From assembly GCA_020736575.1 (NCBI GenBank), contig JAGPYM010000054.1:62001-126000 (forward strand): 64,000 nt of DNA. The letters run 5' to 3'. The notes below the pieces were generated by a model. It made no database searches, had not been told where the DNA came from, and saw nothing but the letters and a program-made list of their open reading frames with translations. Position 1 is the first letter of the stretch. The number at the start of each line of letters is the position of its first letter. Below, piece by piece: positions 14,218 through 25,690 of this stretch. Source of the DNA: Thelonectria olida. Taxonomy: Eukaryota; Ascomycota; Sordariomycetes; Hypocreales; Nectriaceae. The translations under genes were made by a program, and so were the position numbers.

Positions 14218-14231
14218 CTGGGCTTATAACC
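14218..14231 (-). other. Copia primer-binding site, initiator tRNA-Met anticodon-half type
   Basis: Plus-strand CTGGGCTTATAACC directly abuts the 5' LTR. It matches the anticodon-stem region of eukaryotic initiator tRNA-Met (CTGGGCCCATAACC) except for two C-to-T changes. Priming from an internally cleaved initiator tRNA is established for Drosophila copia and relatives. Position and orientation agree with a minus-strand element. Confidence 0.75.
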
Positions 14232-14383
14232 TATTAGAATATAAGTGTAATATAGGATAAAGAGAGTTAATATTCTTATTAAACTAAAAAAGGAGGGGAT
14301 CTAGTCTTAATTATATAGGATAAAGTCCATATACCAGCTGACTTGGAGCTTGGAATGTGGTCCTTTAAGGCCCACTTCTAACA
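14232..14383 (-). repeat. Copia LTR, right copy (5' LTR of the element)
   Basis: Direct repeat of 224-375. It starts TATTAGAA (mutated TGTTAGAA) and ends TTCTAACA, followed at 14384-14388 by the second CCATT of the target duplication. Confidence 0.9.
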
Positions 14384-16104
14384 CCATTTACCTCAGGTGC
14401 TTGATGCGTACCAGACAAGGAGATTCTCGCCCTGGAATGCCTCCGCATTGCCCGGGGGCAAGGGCCGGCCTCGCACAGCTAGCCCATGCCCTACCGTATC
14501 GTCTACTAGCCCATGCTCGAGTCGACTGGAGGCAGTCATACGGTGCTTGCCTCCCAAACCAGCATGCTCATAGCTAGCTACTTCCTATGTGGGAGTATGC
14601 CCAACATGGTTTGGTCAGTTCTCAGTACCTCTACGAAGCTCGCTCAGTCGCTGAGGCTCTATCGAGAAGCCTCCGATGATCCTCTTGAGAGCGGAGGAGG
14701 CTATCTGGGCTGGGGCAGCGACCCGAACGCGCAGAAATTTATCTGGTGGTCCATTCGCGTTTATGACAGCTTCGGCGCCATGTCCTGCGGCGCGCCCTCT
14801 GGTATAATGCTGGAAGACTGCGACGTCTCCTACCCCCGAGATTCATCACCACCAATCTCCGCAACTTGTCCTTGGGATCAGATATTCAGCATTCCCCAAC
14901 CGAAAACCTCGTTGCTAAGCCAGGAACGGATCCACAATCTCTGGGCTCGCCACGGGCTTAACCCAGATGCACCTCCGACCTTGTTTGACTACCAATTCAA
15001 AAGGTTTGCCCTCTACAATCTAGCCCATAAAGCACTGTCGAAATATACCGCGCGGACTCCTGGCGTGGTTTACAAGGGCCAGTTCTATGCGCCGCCGAGA
15101 CAGACCTAACCTCCTTAATCAACACTATCAGAGACCTGGACGCGAAACTGCAAGAGTGGGAGCTGACTTGCCCCCAAACCATACGACTGCACGGCCTCAA
15201 TCATGGACCTAAAACCTTTGGGATCAGTGAAAAGGAATGGGCCATCCTACAGCTACAAGCAATGGCCCTACAAGTGGCCTACGACGGCGCCACTATCCTC
15301 GTTAATCGGCCGCTCTTGCATTACGGGTTGGGACGTGAAACGTCTCCCTGCTCGTTCGATCCGTTCCGGTACTCAGCCGATGCTTGTTGGCATGCAGCTT
15401 TGAGGATTTCGAGGCTCTATGAGCGCTTTCCCGACACTCTGCTGAGGCTCGGAAGAACCAGTGCTTGTGCAGCCTTTGCCACTCAGCTCATGACAGCAGG
15501 CGTGATCCTCGCCACGATTGCTGCATCTGATTTTCGGGCAGCGCGTTCTTATGACGCGAAGGCTGGGGTCGGTCGTATCATCAAGATCCAAGGTATACTC
15601 AAAGAACATAGTCCAATGGCCGAGGCCGGTGCTGTTCTACTCAGGGAGCTGCTCAATGTGGTCTTGATAGAGGAGCTCGATGGCCTTTGCGACGGGGTGC
15701 CCCAGACTACTGCCATTGATTCCAATTTCGGAATAGAGCTGGGTGATGCGTTAGAGTCGCAGCACATTACACGAGCTCCCATCTTTTCAAATGCAACAAA
15801 GGCGTCTCCTGCAAGCAGCCCGTTGGTTAGAGCCGGCACCAGGCATGAGAGACGCGATTTACTGTCAGGAGTGCCACCCGCGGACGTGTCTGGTCTTATT
15901 GAAGGGGCCGCCGAGGAAATTGAGAACCTTGACAACTGGTGGCGCAGCGACCCTGCCACTTTCCAGACGGAGAATTGGGCCGACTTTGATGCTTCTAGGT
16001 TGGCTGAGAATATAGTCCCGGTCAATCTACCTGGTATGAGTCAGGCTTTGTTTAACCTGGAGAGAGATTGGATTGCTACGATTAATGGCACAGGCCATTT
16101 CTAA
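14384..16104 (+). pseudogene. 3' part of a fungal-specific-domain transcription factor, disrupted
   Basis: The translation shows the fungal regulatory (middle homology) domain: a segment resembling LIASYFLCGSMPNMVWSVLS, then TKLAQSLRLYREA, and later VAYDGATILVNRPLLHY, which is typical of Zn2Cys6 factors. The frame carries stops at 14480-14482 and 14507-14509, and a shift near 15060-15110 between the two main blocks (14513-15109 and about 15090-16104). The 14-kb Copia insertion separates it from its 5' part (1-223). It ends at TAA 16102-16104. Such proteins are nuclear gene regulators; the target is unknown. The combined damage makes a functional product very unlikely. Confidence 0.75.
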
Positions 16105-16846
16105 GGAGTGTGAACATAAACAAGCCCCTTCTGCAATTAGTTTTAGAATTGGACAACCGTCACCTCGAGGCGAATGGGTCACATAACGGCGGGTTCGTTG
16201 AGAATGGCCGGCGTTGTTGAACCATACGACGTGGTCGGAGCAGCAGTGAAATCTCGATAGAGCCAGGGCCGGCAGTTGTAATTTTCTAGGACTGGGCAAG
16301 CTGTGCAATTTCGGATGTTTTGGAGTTGATTCTTTGTGTTGACAAGTGGTTCTCAAGTCTTGTAGAAAGCGAAAGTGACGCAAGGAACCTGGAGAGGATA
16401 TAGGCGCCTTGTATAACTACAGCCCTCAACTTATATGGGATGATATATTATCCTGAAATGCGTGTAATACCTAATGCGTCGGCATGTGGTTCTACCATTT
16501 GAGCCAGCCATTTTACTTCCACTGTGCTGAACTTGACCGACCAATCTGCTACATCATCAAGCCCGCGTCTTCCGGCTAACATTTGCCGAGGTTTCGTACT
16601 GAGGAGACGTTCCGAAGGAGTCCTCGTGGTTTTCTCGGTCTTCATTGCTTCTAATCAACCCATAGCAAGTGCTGAGGGAACCCGTGGTACCTTACTAACA
16701 ATCAAGACTAGAACTAACTAAAAACTCGGAGAAAACCCGTTTTGGCGGATAGTCTTCCAGCCTACGCATGAAGCGAGCGAGCGGATATGCCTAGACGGGT
16801 TTCCTACAGAAAGGTGGTCGGTCGCATTCTCCTGCCGCGGTTTCTA
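16105..16846. other. Intergenic; no gene seen
   Basis: Short open frames occur on both strands but none shows a domain, signal peptide or believable splice structure. The region probably carries the 3' ends of the two flanking convergent regulator pseudogenes. Confidence 0.5.
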
Positions 16847-19352
16847 TCACGGTGTAGATCCTCTGACCTTGTCTTCCTCCACCCAAGGGACAAGGACTAA
16901 GCCAAAAGGTAGTTCTGAACTCGGAAACGATACATCAGTCATCGATGCATTACTACTGAATCGGCTCGAGAACTCGCCTGTATCTTCCGGGCGCCACACT
17001 GCGCTGAAAGGTTCAGTCGTGGCCGGAGGAATCGACAATCCCTGGTCGTGCTCAGGAGGGGTCTCCAATGAGCAGGCCAGCAACTCCCAGCTCTGTCCGT
17101 GGTTGAGCAAGCCTTGGAGTGCTGGCGGGAACTGGCTATCGTCAGGAATGTGCACCTCCCTCATGCTCATACCCACGGTCCATATCAGCCTCAGATAGCA
17201 CTCTGGCCGCTGGGCTATAAAGTCAATGAGACCGAGACCTAGCCGCGGACCGCTGGTCAACTACCAGGGCTTGTCTAGCTGTGCTAGCAGCACCACGTAG
17301 CGGATAATGCTAACAATCGCATTAATACCATCGTACCGATGCTGGTATTCGCCTAGGGTGTTGAGCAGGTCGCCAAGGCGGCGACTTTTCACGGCTAAGG
17401 CAGGAAAGTTTTCTAGGGAACAGAGCTTGACGTCGAGCGCATGGAGAAGTAGTGGCAGAGTAGCGAAGCCAACCCTATGAAGCTGTTAGAGAAGCCAGAG
17501 TTGCAATCGATGATGCCTTACGCGGTGCTTGGGAAGTACTGGGCCAGTCGGAGATGAACGAGCTCCTGTAGGAAGCTCGCTATCTTGAAGGCGGTATCTT
17601 GTGCGCCTTGTGCCTCTTCGCGCATTCGCGACGTCTCCATAGAGCCCATGCCTCCTAACTCTGACCTGGACATGTGGAATAGCATGGTTTGGTGGTGGAG
17701 AGCCAACTTTGAAGCACTAAAACACATTAGCTGTAATGTAAGCGCGCGTGTCGTTAGGAACCTGCTGGATGCATACTGGGAGTAGGTGTAGATGAGATTC
17801 GTGAACGTAACGAGTGAGCAATTGCTCATCTCCTCGGAGGTGGGGGGCACAGAGCCCTGCCTTTGGTAGCATCGTACCACTGTCCCAGTGCCACCTTGCA
17901 CCTTGACAGGGCAGCTGGGTTGTCTGCCAAATCTGAGGGGCGAATTAAATCGTGGGAATTTCTTAGCAAAAGCAGATCCCTCATAATCATGAGCAACTCC
18001 ATGAGATACACAAGTCGGTTGACCAGGAGTGACTGAACGGCTGGATCGTGTATAAGGAGGTAGGATATTTCATCATCGAGATCAGACGCGTCAAGCCTTG
18101 GATACGATTTTCGAATCACAAGATCACGATGAAGTAGAAGCGAGAGGCTACGGTCACGGATGATGCAACACCACCAGAGTCTCTTGAGCATTCTGAACTC
18201 GTGACCGTCTCCCTCGGCAAAGCAGGTCGATGGGACCAAGGCATCGTGTGCCCCGGCATGACGGGCATGATTAACGGCGAGTCCTAGCCACATTGTGTCC
18301 GGTTTCCTGTGTGCGGTTGCTCTAGTTGGTCACCAGTGTGTAAGTAATAGTGCTGTTTGGGCAAGGACAATGGATGATGATTCGGTCCGAAAGTCGTACA
18401 GAAGCTAAAAATACCAGTATTAACATTCTTGCGCATAATTGGGTTGGTCGGGCTAACTTGAATACCTTTGCACGGTTGTAGAACGCTGCCGTTGCCAATC
18501 TCATAGTTGGGAAACCCAGCCTCTTGGCCACAGCGCGTTGAGTGAGCTAAGGATATCTGATTAGGCCGTTCCAGATTTTGTGAGCGATACACTCACGCCA
18601 CAAGCAACGAAAAGAATCGCTTGCAAAAGGAGCAAAGGGATAGTTTGAAGAGCCCCGCGTTCGCCTCGATGGTGATAGATATTCCAAAACCTGCCTTGGT
18701 CGATACAGGGTAGCATCGGATGAAGGTGTAGAAAGTACTGCTGAATCAGTTCGTCTAGGAGCGGTTGAGAAGGAAGGAGAAAACATCCCTGTGCCTCAAG
18801 ACTACTCAGGTCTTCTTCCGATAGTTTAGAATGGTGTGTGATGGAGACAAACGAGTAACTTGTCGACAATGCCGCCGCTTGACCTTGGGCCGAAGAAATC
18901 GAAGAATATTGCGGCTCCAACACAATTTTAGTCCACAAAGATGGCAATGGCAACGACAGCGGCCCAGACGGACTTGATACTGCGTCTACTGATGCTGGCC
19001 CAATTGCAGAGCGTGTCAACCTCGAATGGTCAGTCGAGCCAGCCGAGCCAGCTTGGTTTTCCTCTGGCCATTATCTTCTATGAAAGAAGCTATCAGTATA
19101 AAAATTCCCCACTTGGCTAATAACGTTGGCTGACCGTTCCCACGATCTTAGTCTTGGTGGTACCAGGCATCTGAGCCCGTCAAGCCGACAATTGGTGCAA
19201 GGACTGTCACGACTTGACACATCACAGCGGATTTTCCTTCTCCGACAAACAAGGCAGGCCCTTTTACTTCGAGTTCGGGTCCTCACTCGCCTGGTTGGCA
19301 GGGCAGATGATGGCAGGTCTGGAGTGGCTGGTGATTGGGGATATTTAGACAT
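16847..19352 (-). pseudogene. CTF1-like Zn2Cys6 transcription factor, probably inactivated
   Basis: The first ATG is at 19352. Near the N-terminus is a complete Zn2Cys6 cluster, ACLVCRRRKIRCD followed by SPCTNCRLDGLRC, preceded by basic residues. Downstream, in several frames, come a conserved block with HHSKLSEEDL, EAQGCFLLP and YFLHLHPMLPCID (about 18630-18840), then LGFPTMRLATAAFYNRAK, then FRMLKRLWWCCIIRDRSLSL (about 18150), all typical of cutinase-transcription-factor-type regulators. Frames change near 17830-17860 without a believable intron, and a TAG lies in frame at 17261-17263 before the conserved tail. Some frame changes may be introns, but at least these two look like damage. Such factors act in the nucleus on lipid-use or cluster genes; the target here is unknown. 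Confidence 0.7.
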
Positions 19353-20108
19353 ATCTAGTGTTGGAAGAAGACGGATGGGCTTGCTCACGAAAAGACGTTA
19401 CTCAAGATTTATTAAATCTTCAATCGACACGAGATTATTATAATAGGTATTGTTACGTCTGCTTCCTTCATTTAGAGTTGTCTTATTGAGATTGGAAACT
19501 GATTGCCGAAATCCGGTGGAAGATGGGAGATTATCGGATCCAGATCCGGCCCAAACTTCCTATTGGATACTGCCGTCTCCATCAACTCGCATCGATTGCC
19601 TGCCGATCTTACTTGCTACGCATAGGCCTTGACCCGTATTAGGGAAATGAGAACCACATAGCCAGGGTCTGATAGTACTAGATAGACTAATGTCTTAGTT
19701 GAGAGTAAGGCCCCTTAATGTTGTTGATCCGACCGCGGAAACTGGAAGCTGTGAGAGTGAAGATTCTATGCCCGATATTTGCCTTCCCCTGTTGCTTGCG
19801 GCGAGTCCCATGGAAACACGAACGATGCCGGCTCGAAAGGATGGGCTAAGGGGGCCGAGTCAGCTAGTCTTGATGCTTTTTATCGTTTAGATACGATGGC
19901 CCATGCTACAGCAGCGGGAGCTTGAGAATGGCTTGGATCGGAGCGACGAATGAGCAAAGTGCCACAGGCAGTAAAGCACCAAATAGTAATGGTCATCTTG
20001 GGGAAGATGGAATATGTCGCCAAAATGATAAGAAGTTTCCGAAAGGCTCTACATACAGGGTGATACAACACAGCTGATACAAGAACGTAGCTACCCCTGA
20101 GTATCTAC
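19353..20108. other. Intergenic; no gene seen
   Basis: This lies upstream of the minus-strand CTF1-like gene and downstream of the minus-strand ligase pseudogene. Only short unsupported frames are present. Confidence 0.5.
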
Positions 20109-21878
20109 CTACGCAAGCTTGGCAGCTAGGAGTTTCTGGACCTTGTCGCCAACTTCCTGCTCAGCCCTCGATCGCAAAACCCGCCTCAGGATCTTGCCCG
20201 ACTATTTCAATTCCACAGTCAGCAATTGAACGTTATATACTCGGGGAGTCGGGTTTGGAACTCACCTGTAGTCGTGGAATGCTGTCGATAAAGACCACTC
20301 CCCCTTTGAGCCACTTGTACCTCGCGAGCCGACCTTCCACCCACTGTGCGATGTCCCGACCCGTGATGTTAGCACCGCCTACCTTAACCACATAAGCCCG
20401 AGGGACCTCCTGCTCGTTGATAACGACCCCAACAACGCCAGCGTCGGCAACGTTGTTGCGCTCGAGTATGACCGCCTCCAGTTCGGCTGGCGCTACTTGG
20501 AAGCCCTTGGCCTTGATGAGCTCCTTCGCCCGGTCAACGAGACGTACTTTACCGCCTGGTGCGTATTTATCGACATAGGCGATGCCTCCGGTCCTGAGCC
20601 ACAGCTTTCCGCCCTCCTCCACAATGGCCTCTCGCGTGGCCGCCGAATGGAGCTAGTATCCTTTCATCAAACTCGGCCCCGCGATGCAGAGTTCTCTAGG
20701 GGTGTGAGACCTAGTGATCTCCTGGCCCTTGTCGTTCACGAGCTTGATGGCAACATTGGGCGCCGCTCACCGACAGACTCATCTGGCTGTGCCACTGTCG
20801 GATCCCAAACCATTCCAGTGCACGTCAGTTCAGTCATTCCCCAACCTTGCCGAGCGAGGACCCTTCCGCTAGGGAACAGCTTCTCCGTCGCCCTCGCAAC
20901 CTCTGGTGCCAATGGTGCTGTGCCGCAGACGATCTCCCGGACGGTGCTTAGGTCTTATTTCCTGCACAGAGGGCTCTTCGTCATTGATAGTGGGATAGCA
21001 GGCACGCACATGAAGTTGGTGATTCCAAAATGTTGAATGTGTTTCAACATATTCTCGAATTTGTACACAGCCATGATATACACCGACATGCCAAGCTTTG
21101 GGTGAACGAAGACGAAGTTCGCCTGCCCCATGGCATGGTATAGGGGTGTAAAGCATAACACGGAGCCAGGATCCCGGGTCTCATCAAACTTCGGATCTCG
21201 GTGGCGGTGCCAATAGAATGCCTCGCTATGCGCAACGTAGGCGCGATGCGTGATCTCGACGCCTTTTGGCACGCCAGTCGACCCCGAGCTGTAGTTGAGA
21301 CAAGACGTCGCCGTCCGGGGATCAGAGGGCTCGCTCCATGAAAAGTGCTCAGACTCGGCCACCTCTCCGATAAGATCCATCTAGTGCTTCACACTGGCTT
21401 GTTTTGCTCTATTCAGTCCTGCTGGCGTGCTGTCGAAGGCATACACATGTTCCTTTGACATCCCTGCTTGTGCTGCTGCTTCGAGTGCCACGTCCAGAAT
21501 TGCATTCCCAGCCAGCATGAGAGCAGCGCCCGAGTCAACTAGTTGATGCTTGAGTTCCCTACTTGTGAAGGACGGACTAGCACCGGTAAAGACACCCCCA
21601 GCTATGATGACACTGATCATAACAGGGAGATAGAAGAGATTATTGCCACTGAAGACAAGTACTTTGTCGCCCGGCCGCAGACCAGCTGTTCGAAGGCCGA
21701 GACCCACTCTCTTGGCCCAGAGCCGGAAATCGGAAAAAGTCAGGTATCGATGATCGGGATCGTTGGTGTCGATGAAGGATCGGCGGTCCGGCAGCGGTCC
21801 AGAGGGCGACGACCCGAACAGCCATGTCGGCAATGACACCTCGGGTACTGGCACCGACCACCGTGATTCGATCGGCAT
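20109..21878 (-). pseudogene. 4-coumarate-CoA-ligase-like adenylate-forming enzyme, broken
   Basis: ATG is at 21878. The N-terminal ANL domain, the AMP-binding loop YSSGSTGVPKGVEITH (about 21270), the QGWGMTE block, and the C-terminal signature (WLRTGGIAYVD, VDRAKELIKAKGFQVAP) are all recognisable. A probable intron near 20200-20265 leads to the conserved SGKILRR tail ending at TAG 20109. Intact enzymes make acyl- or aroyl-CoA thioesters from ATP and CoA. Here in-frame stops occur at 21381-21383 (TAG), 20955-20957 (TAA) and 20653-20655 (TAG), and the frame shifts near 20755-20770. The family's conserved positions make these damage, not introns. The tail ends AKLA, so no clean peroxisomal SKL-type signal is seen. 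The neighbouring P450 is intact. Confidence 0.88.
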
Positions 21879-23243
21879 CTTAGGGATGGTATGTTCAAAA
21901 GGAATCGTTGAAGGATGGACATTGCAGAAACCTCGAGCAATGTGGCACTGGGTGTGTATATAGGCGCTCGAGGTCGTGTGTGGACGTGGACAGAGCCCTA
22001 GTCAGCGCTCCTCGGCAATGAGACGAGTATTGGCTCGGCAAGGGTATTTCAAGGAGAACTAGCCGAGACCGAGAAGTAGCCAAATTGCAAGGTCTGGGGC
22101 TTCCGAGCTTGGGATCATAGCCAACTTCCGAATGGGTACTTAAAGGCTACACGTACAGTATAGGCTAGAGATTCTCTTATCGGCCATAACACAATTGGGG
22201 CATGCCCCTAGAGATTCCTTGACATAATTCATACAGTACGACTGTCCACGAGATCCTGCAGCTGACAGCTCGGAGCCCCGCAAGTTGGAACAGCCCTCGG
22301 CACAGCTGTGTCCGGGTGTTCATTCCACCGGAAGTGGCAGGGCAGGCCGAGTTTAACTGACTTCTCCCCAATATCGTGTTTATCCTCCGTTCTGTTTTCC
22401 ATGCAGTAATGCCAACCCTCAAGTTATCTGTTCAGCCTACCAACAAAATGATTCTAGACTGCCTAGGCGGACATGCCATTCAACTGACTCGATCATCACC
22501 ACTAGATGCTGAGGAGCTTGCAATATACTGGTGTCACTATGGCAGTACCTAGCAAGTCTAACAATCTCTTCCGGTGCATGGAGCCTGTCGCGAGAAGACA
22601 AGTGGAGGCGAGACCAAATTGCGTTATGAGTATCCCAAGCAGGGAGGAAGCCAGCGCCAGAACCCGTTGGCCATCTCCTCTGGGTCAAAAGTCAACCGTG
22701 TGCATCGAAACTTTGCACACAAGCCAGCTGGTACCTCATCTCTACCCTGGTTAAGTACCTCACCAAACTCCGACCTGCTGATGGCCATGGTTAGAGATTG
22801 CGGTCTCGAGCATATATATCGCTTTCACGTGGAGGGCAATAACCTCAAGACATCACCCATTCCAGCAGCAAAACACACGGAACAATGGCAATTACCATCA
22901 CGATCTGCACAGGCATCATGGCATCCGCCCTCGCCCAATCCGGCTGGCAACCTGCCGGAGGAGATGGAGCACCTTGACTTCACAGCGGCCATGGCTTGTC
23001 CCGAGATAAGGACTTTTGACGAGTTTGTTTGTCTCCTGCAAAACTTCCACAAGGACATTAGTGTGAGCCTTACACACCCTGATATACTAGAAGGTGAATA
23101 GTGCAATGCGGAATAATGATTGTTAGTACAGTCAGTGATATTAATAAAGGCCACAAAGAGATGTTTCATTTTAGGCATTCATAGAGTTGCTTTTAGGAAA
23201 GTTCCATTTTCTGGCTCTTGGTAGCTATTTCCGTAGCTTAATG
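21879..23243. other. Intergenic with one unconvincing plus-strand frame
   Basis: A plus-strand frame at about 22574-23101 could encode 175 residues ending FDEFVCLLQNFHKDISVS, and an overlapping minus-strand frame also exists. I recognise neither and see no supporting splice sites or motifs. The region upstream of the ligase start should contain that gene's former promoter. Confidence 0.4.
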
Positions 23244-24983
23244 CTAACCCCTGCTGTTATATCTCGCCCCTTGCGGCGAACGTCTCCTGATGCGACACAT
23301 CAAGGGACCCTCCTTCTCGGATATTCCTACGCTAATGGTCGATATTTTTTGTTTCGGGTCTATCATCTCCAGGTCATAGTACTTAAATGTTGTAGATACC
23401 AGCTTGAGCATGTTCGTCATGGCCATATTGCGGCCGATGCACATGCGGTGCCCAATGCTGAATGGGCTCAAGTACCGCTTGAGAAACTCTGCGTCAGGCC
23501 CAAGGAACCGTGAGGGATCAAAATCATCATGATTGAGCCCCCAAATGGCTGGATTGTGATGGATGACATGGTTCATACTGAAAACAACGGTCTATATTCA
23601 CGTGTCAGTCTAAAGATTCAAACATGCCAAGATGAGTGAACTTCTTACCCCCTTAGGCACAAGATGCCCTTGGATCTCGAATCCCTCTTTCGCTATTACT
23701 TTGCGCTCCAGCGGCATAGTAAACACCGCATTCATTCGGAAGTTCTCGTTGAGGCATGCCATCGTATACGGCAGGATTCTTTCCAGGTCTTCAACCGGGA
23801 CAATGTCCTGTGTGACGTGACCGAGTTGGGCATCTATTTCGTCGGTGACCTTTTCAAGGATGGAAGGATTCTGAAGGATATGAGCGAACAATAGTGTAAG
23901 TGTCCCTGAAGTGGTATGAGAGCCTGCAACACTAGAAGCCTGTCAGTATCACGGATCACGGACGGGCACATCAACTTACATGAACGCGAACGCCTCAGTC
24001 TGTATGTCGAGCTCAGTCAGTGTAGCCCCTGTGTCGGGGTCAACCGCATTGATCAGGCACGTCAGGAGATCGTTTCGGCCACCGTCCTTGTCATCTATCC
24101 GTCGCCTTACGCAATCTGCAGTGAGGTCCTTCAACTGCTGTCGAGCTCGAAGAAGTTCTTGCAACCACGGCAGCGGTGTCCACGCAAATATCTTCTTCAA
24201 GAACGGCATCATATCAGGAACCATGCCCAAGAGACAAGCTAGGAAGATGTGGTCATTGATCGGCGGAAGCTTGGAGGCATCTTGATGCACTTGCGAGTCG
24301 AAACTCGTGCGGAAGGCAAGGTCTCCCAGAACATCGAGAACAAAGAATGCGATCAGCTCTTTGAGATCGAAAACCTCGTCAGTATCGGAACAATGGTCGA
24401 GGTTCCTCCGGAACTGCATCAAGTGTTGGTCGATGTACTGTTCCATTTTCATAATGGAAGACTGGGAGAAAGCGTGTGCCATCTGCCGGCGACGCATGGA
24501 ATGAATCTGTCATTGCTTGTCAGCTTTACATCGGGCAAGTGAAGCAATCTATAGTCCACAGTATGAATAACGCACCTCTTCGTCCTGCGTGCCAAACAAG
24601 TTTGGGTTGAAGGAAGTAAATCCATCGTAAAACTTGGTCTTAGGTAAGTTCCGCCCGGCCTTGTAGATTCGAGGGACTGCTCCGCCCTGTCTGAACGAGA
24701 GCTGATTAGGGCCAATCCGGACAACATCGCCGTGCTCCTCGTGCAGACGCAGAAGTGCGTCGGGCATGCGCAAGCTCCAGAGCTGCTGAATCTTCCACAG
24801 ATTGGTGAAGGAAGCGAGTAGCGGGCCAGGGTACTTGGCCAAGGGATGGAGGTAGCGGTAGTAGACGATCTGCAGGGGAATGAGCAGGAAGACAGCCAAC
24901 ACAACCAGAGCAACGGGGGGCAGCGCCGACACGGAGGCGCGAATATAGTGGGTGAAGTCCATGATGATTTCCGCCGTGATCAT
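23244..24983 (-). CDS. Cytochrome P450 monooxygenase, four exons, intact
   Basis: CDS join(23244-23591, 23649-23931, 23980-24506, 24576-24983), 521 aa. Introns of 57, 48 and 69 nt have GT/AG ends and keep frame. A hydrophobic N-terminal anchor (about residues 14-36) precedes a proline-rich hinge (YPGPLLA), placing it in the ER membrane. The I-helix is AGSHTTSGT (about 314-322), ExxR is ENFR (374-377), and the haem loop FSIGHRMCIGR has its thiolate Cys at about 457. The anchor-hinge style resembles fungal CYP65-type enzymes, but the family is not certain. It would oxidise a small hydrophobic substrate using a P450 reductase. It lies between a broken CoA ligase and an esterase-like gene, suggesting a shared small-molecule pathway. 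Confidence 0.93.
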
Positions 24984-25690
24984 GGTCTTTGGCGAGTGGC
25001 ATAACACAAGAGAGGTTCGAAAAGTAACATGCTCTCATTATAGTCTATTTCAATGAATCCATCGCGTCTGCAGGCAACTTCAGGCCTCAGTAACCCCGGA
25101 TCCAAGGCCGGCCGGCATCGTGATTCGGAACTGGGAACGTGGAGAAGTGAGGTTTGGCTCGGAAGCGGAACTAGCGTCTGGCGGGACTGGTACGATGAAC
25201 CGGCATCTTCGCGGGGATGGTTACCGGGATGGTGTCTGGGCAATGTAACGGAGGTTTGCCGTTAGCAGCTTGTTCTTTCACTTGCCTGACGCATTGCCCA
25301 GTCCTTACAACTCTCCCGAGTCATGATGATCTAGCATCTTGACGAAATTACAAGCCTGATTTGGAAGATTGGGTCTTGCCAAGCAGACTTAGTGGCCTAT
25401 TGATATAGTGAACCCAAGGTCAATATATGGATATACTATCAGAGATGCCGAACTACTACAGGTAATCAGATCCCTACACTTGTCAGCGAGAAGACAATGC
25501 ACACAATACAAGATCACCAGGCCGAGGTAGCACCTAGTATGCCAAACAGGGTCACATTCATTTCTCTCTTCGGCACTCTCTTCTCAAAGGGCCGGCCATG
25601 GTAGCTGAGGGTCGTTTTTATTCACTTTGACATGTCCCACATGGCCCTGGTAGGGATGTTACTCCGATATATTTGCCGGCAAATGACTAC
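24984..25690. other. Intergenic region upstream of the P450 gene
   Basis: It contains the P450 promoter and the 3' flank of the hydrolase gene; both genes read leftward. No coding sequence is supported. Several CGG and CCGG triplets of the kind bound by Zn2Cys6 factors occur, but I see no clear conserved pair. Confidence 0.45.

Larger units (their letters stand above)
9146..14231 (-). mobile_element. Copia interior, gag to reverse transcriptase part
   Basis: This is the right-hand body of the Copia element. From right to left on the minus strand it holds the primer-binding site (14218-14231), gag with a damaged zinc knuckle (12358-12399) and the RT block (about 9731-9777). The integrase between them cannot be read. 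Stop codons are dense in all frames. Confidence 0.75.
224..14383 (-). mobile_element. RIP-degraded Copia (Ty1-type) LTR retrotransposon containing a nested Gypsy element
   Basis: The ends are near-identical 152-bp direct repeats bounded by TGTTAGAA...TTCTAACA (partly mutated) and flanked by the perfect 5-bp duplication CCATT. Orientation is minus: a tRNA-like primer-binding site abuts the right LTR, and a purine tract (complement of 376-384) abuts the left LTR. Degraded gag zinc-knuckle (12358-12399) and Copia reverse-transcriptase (about 9731-9777) motifs lie in the expected right-to-left order. Subtracting the nested element (about 995-9145) leaves about 6.0 kb, a normal Copia length. No open frame of useful size survives; the interior is overwhelmingly A/T with many TAA/TAG stops. 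Inactive. Confidence 0.9.

Noticed and set aside
224..14383. CRISPR array or tandem satellite in the AT-rich block
   Set aside because: Repeats are two LTR pairs, not regularly spaced short repeats, and the organism is a fungus.
15549..16025. A minus-strand frame of 158 codons inside the split regulator
   Set aside because: Antisense shadow of the regulatory domain; Ser-rich and without similarity.
20109..20265. Peroxisomal targeting signal on the ligase
   Set aside because: The C-terminus reads AKLA, with one residue after AKL, so it is not a proper PTS1; the gene is broken in any case.
22574..23101. Possible 175-residue plus-strand gene
   Set aside because: No recognisable motif, an equally long antisense frame exists, and no splice signals support it.
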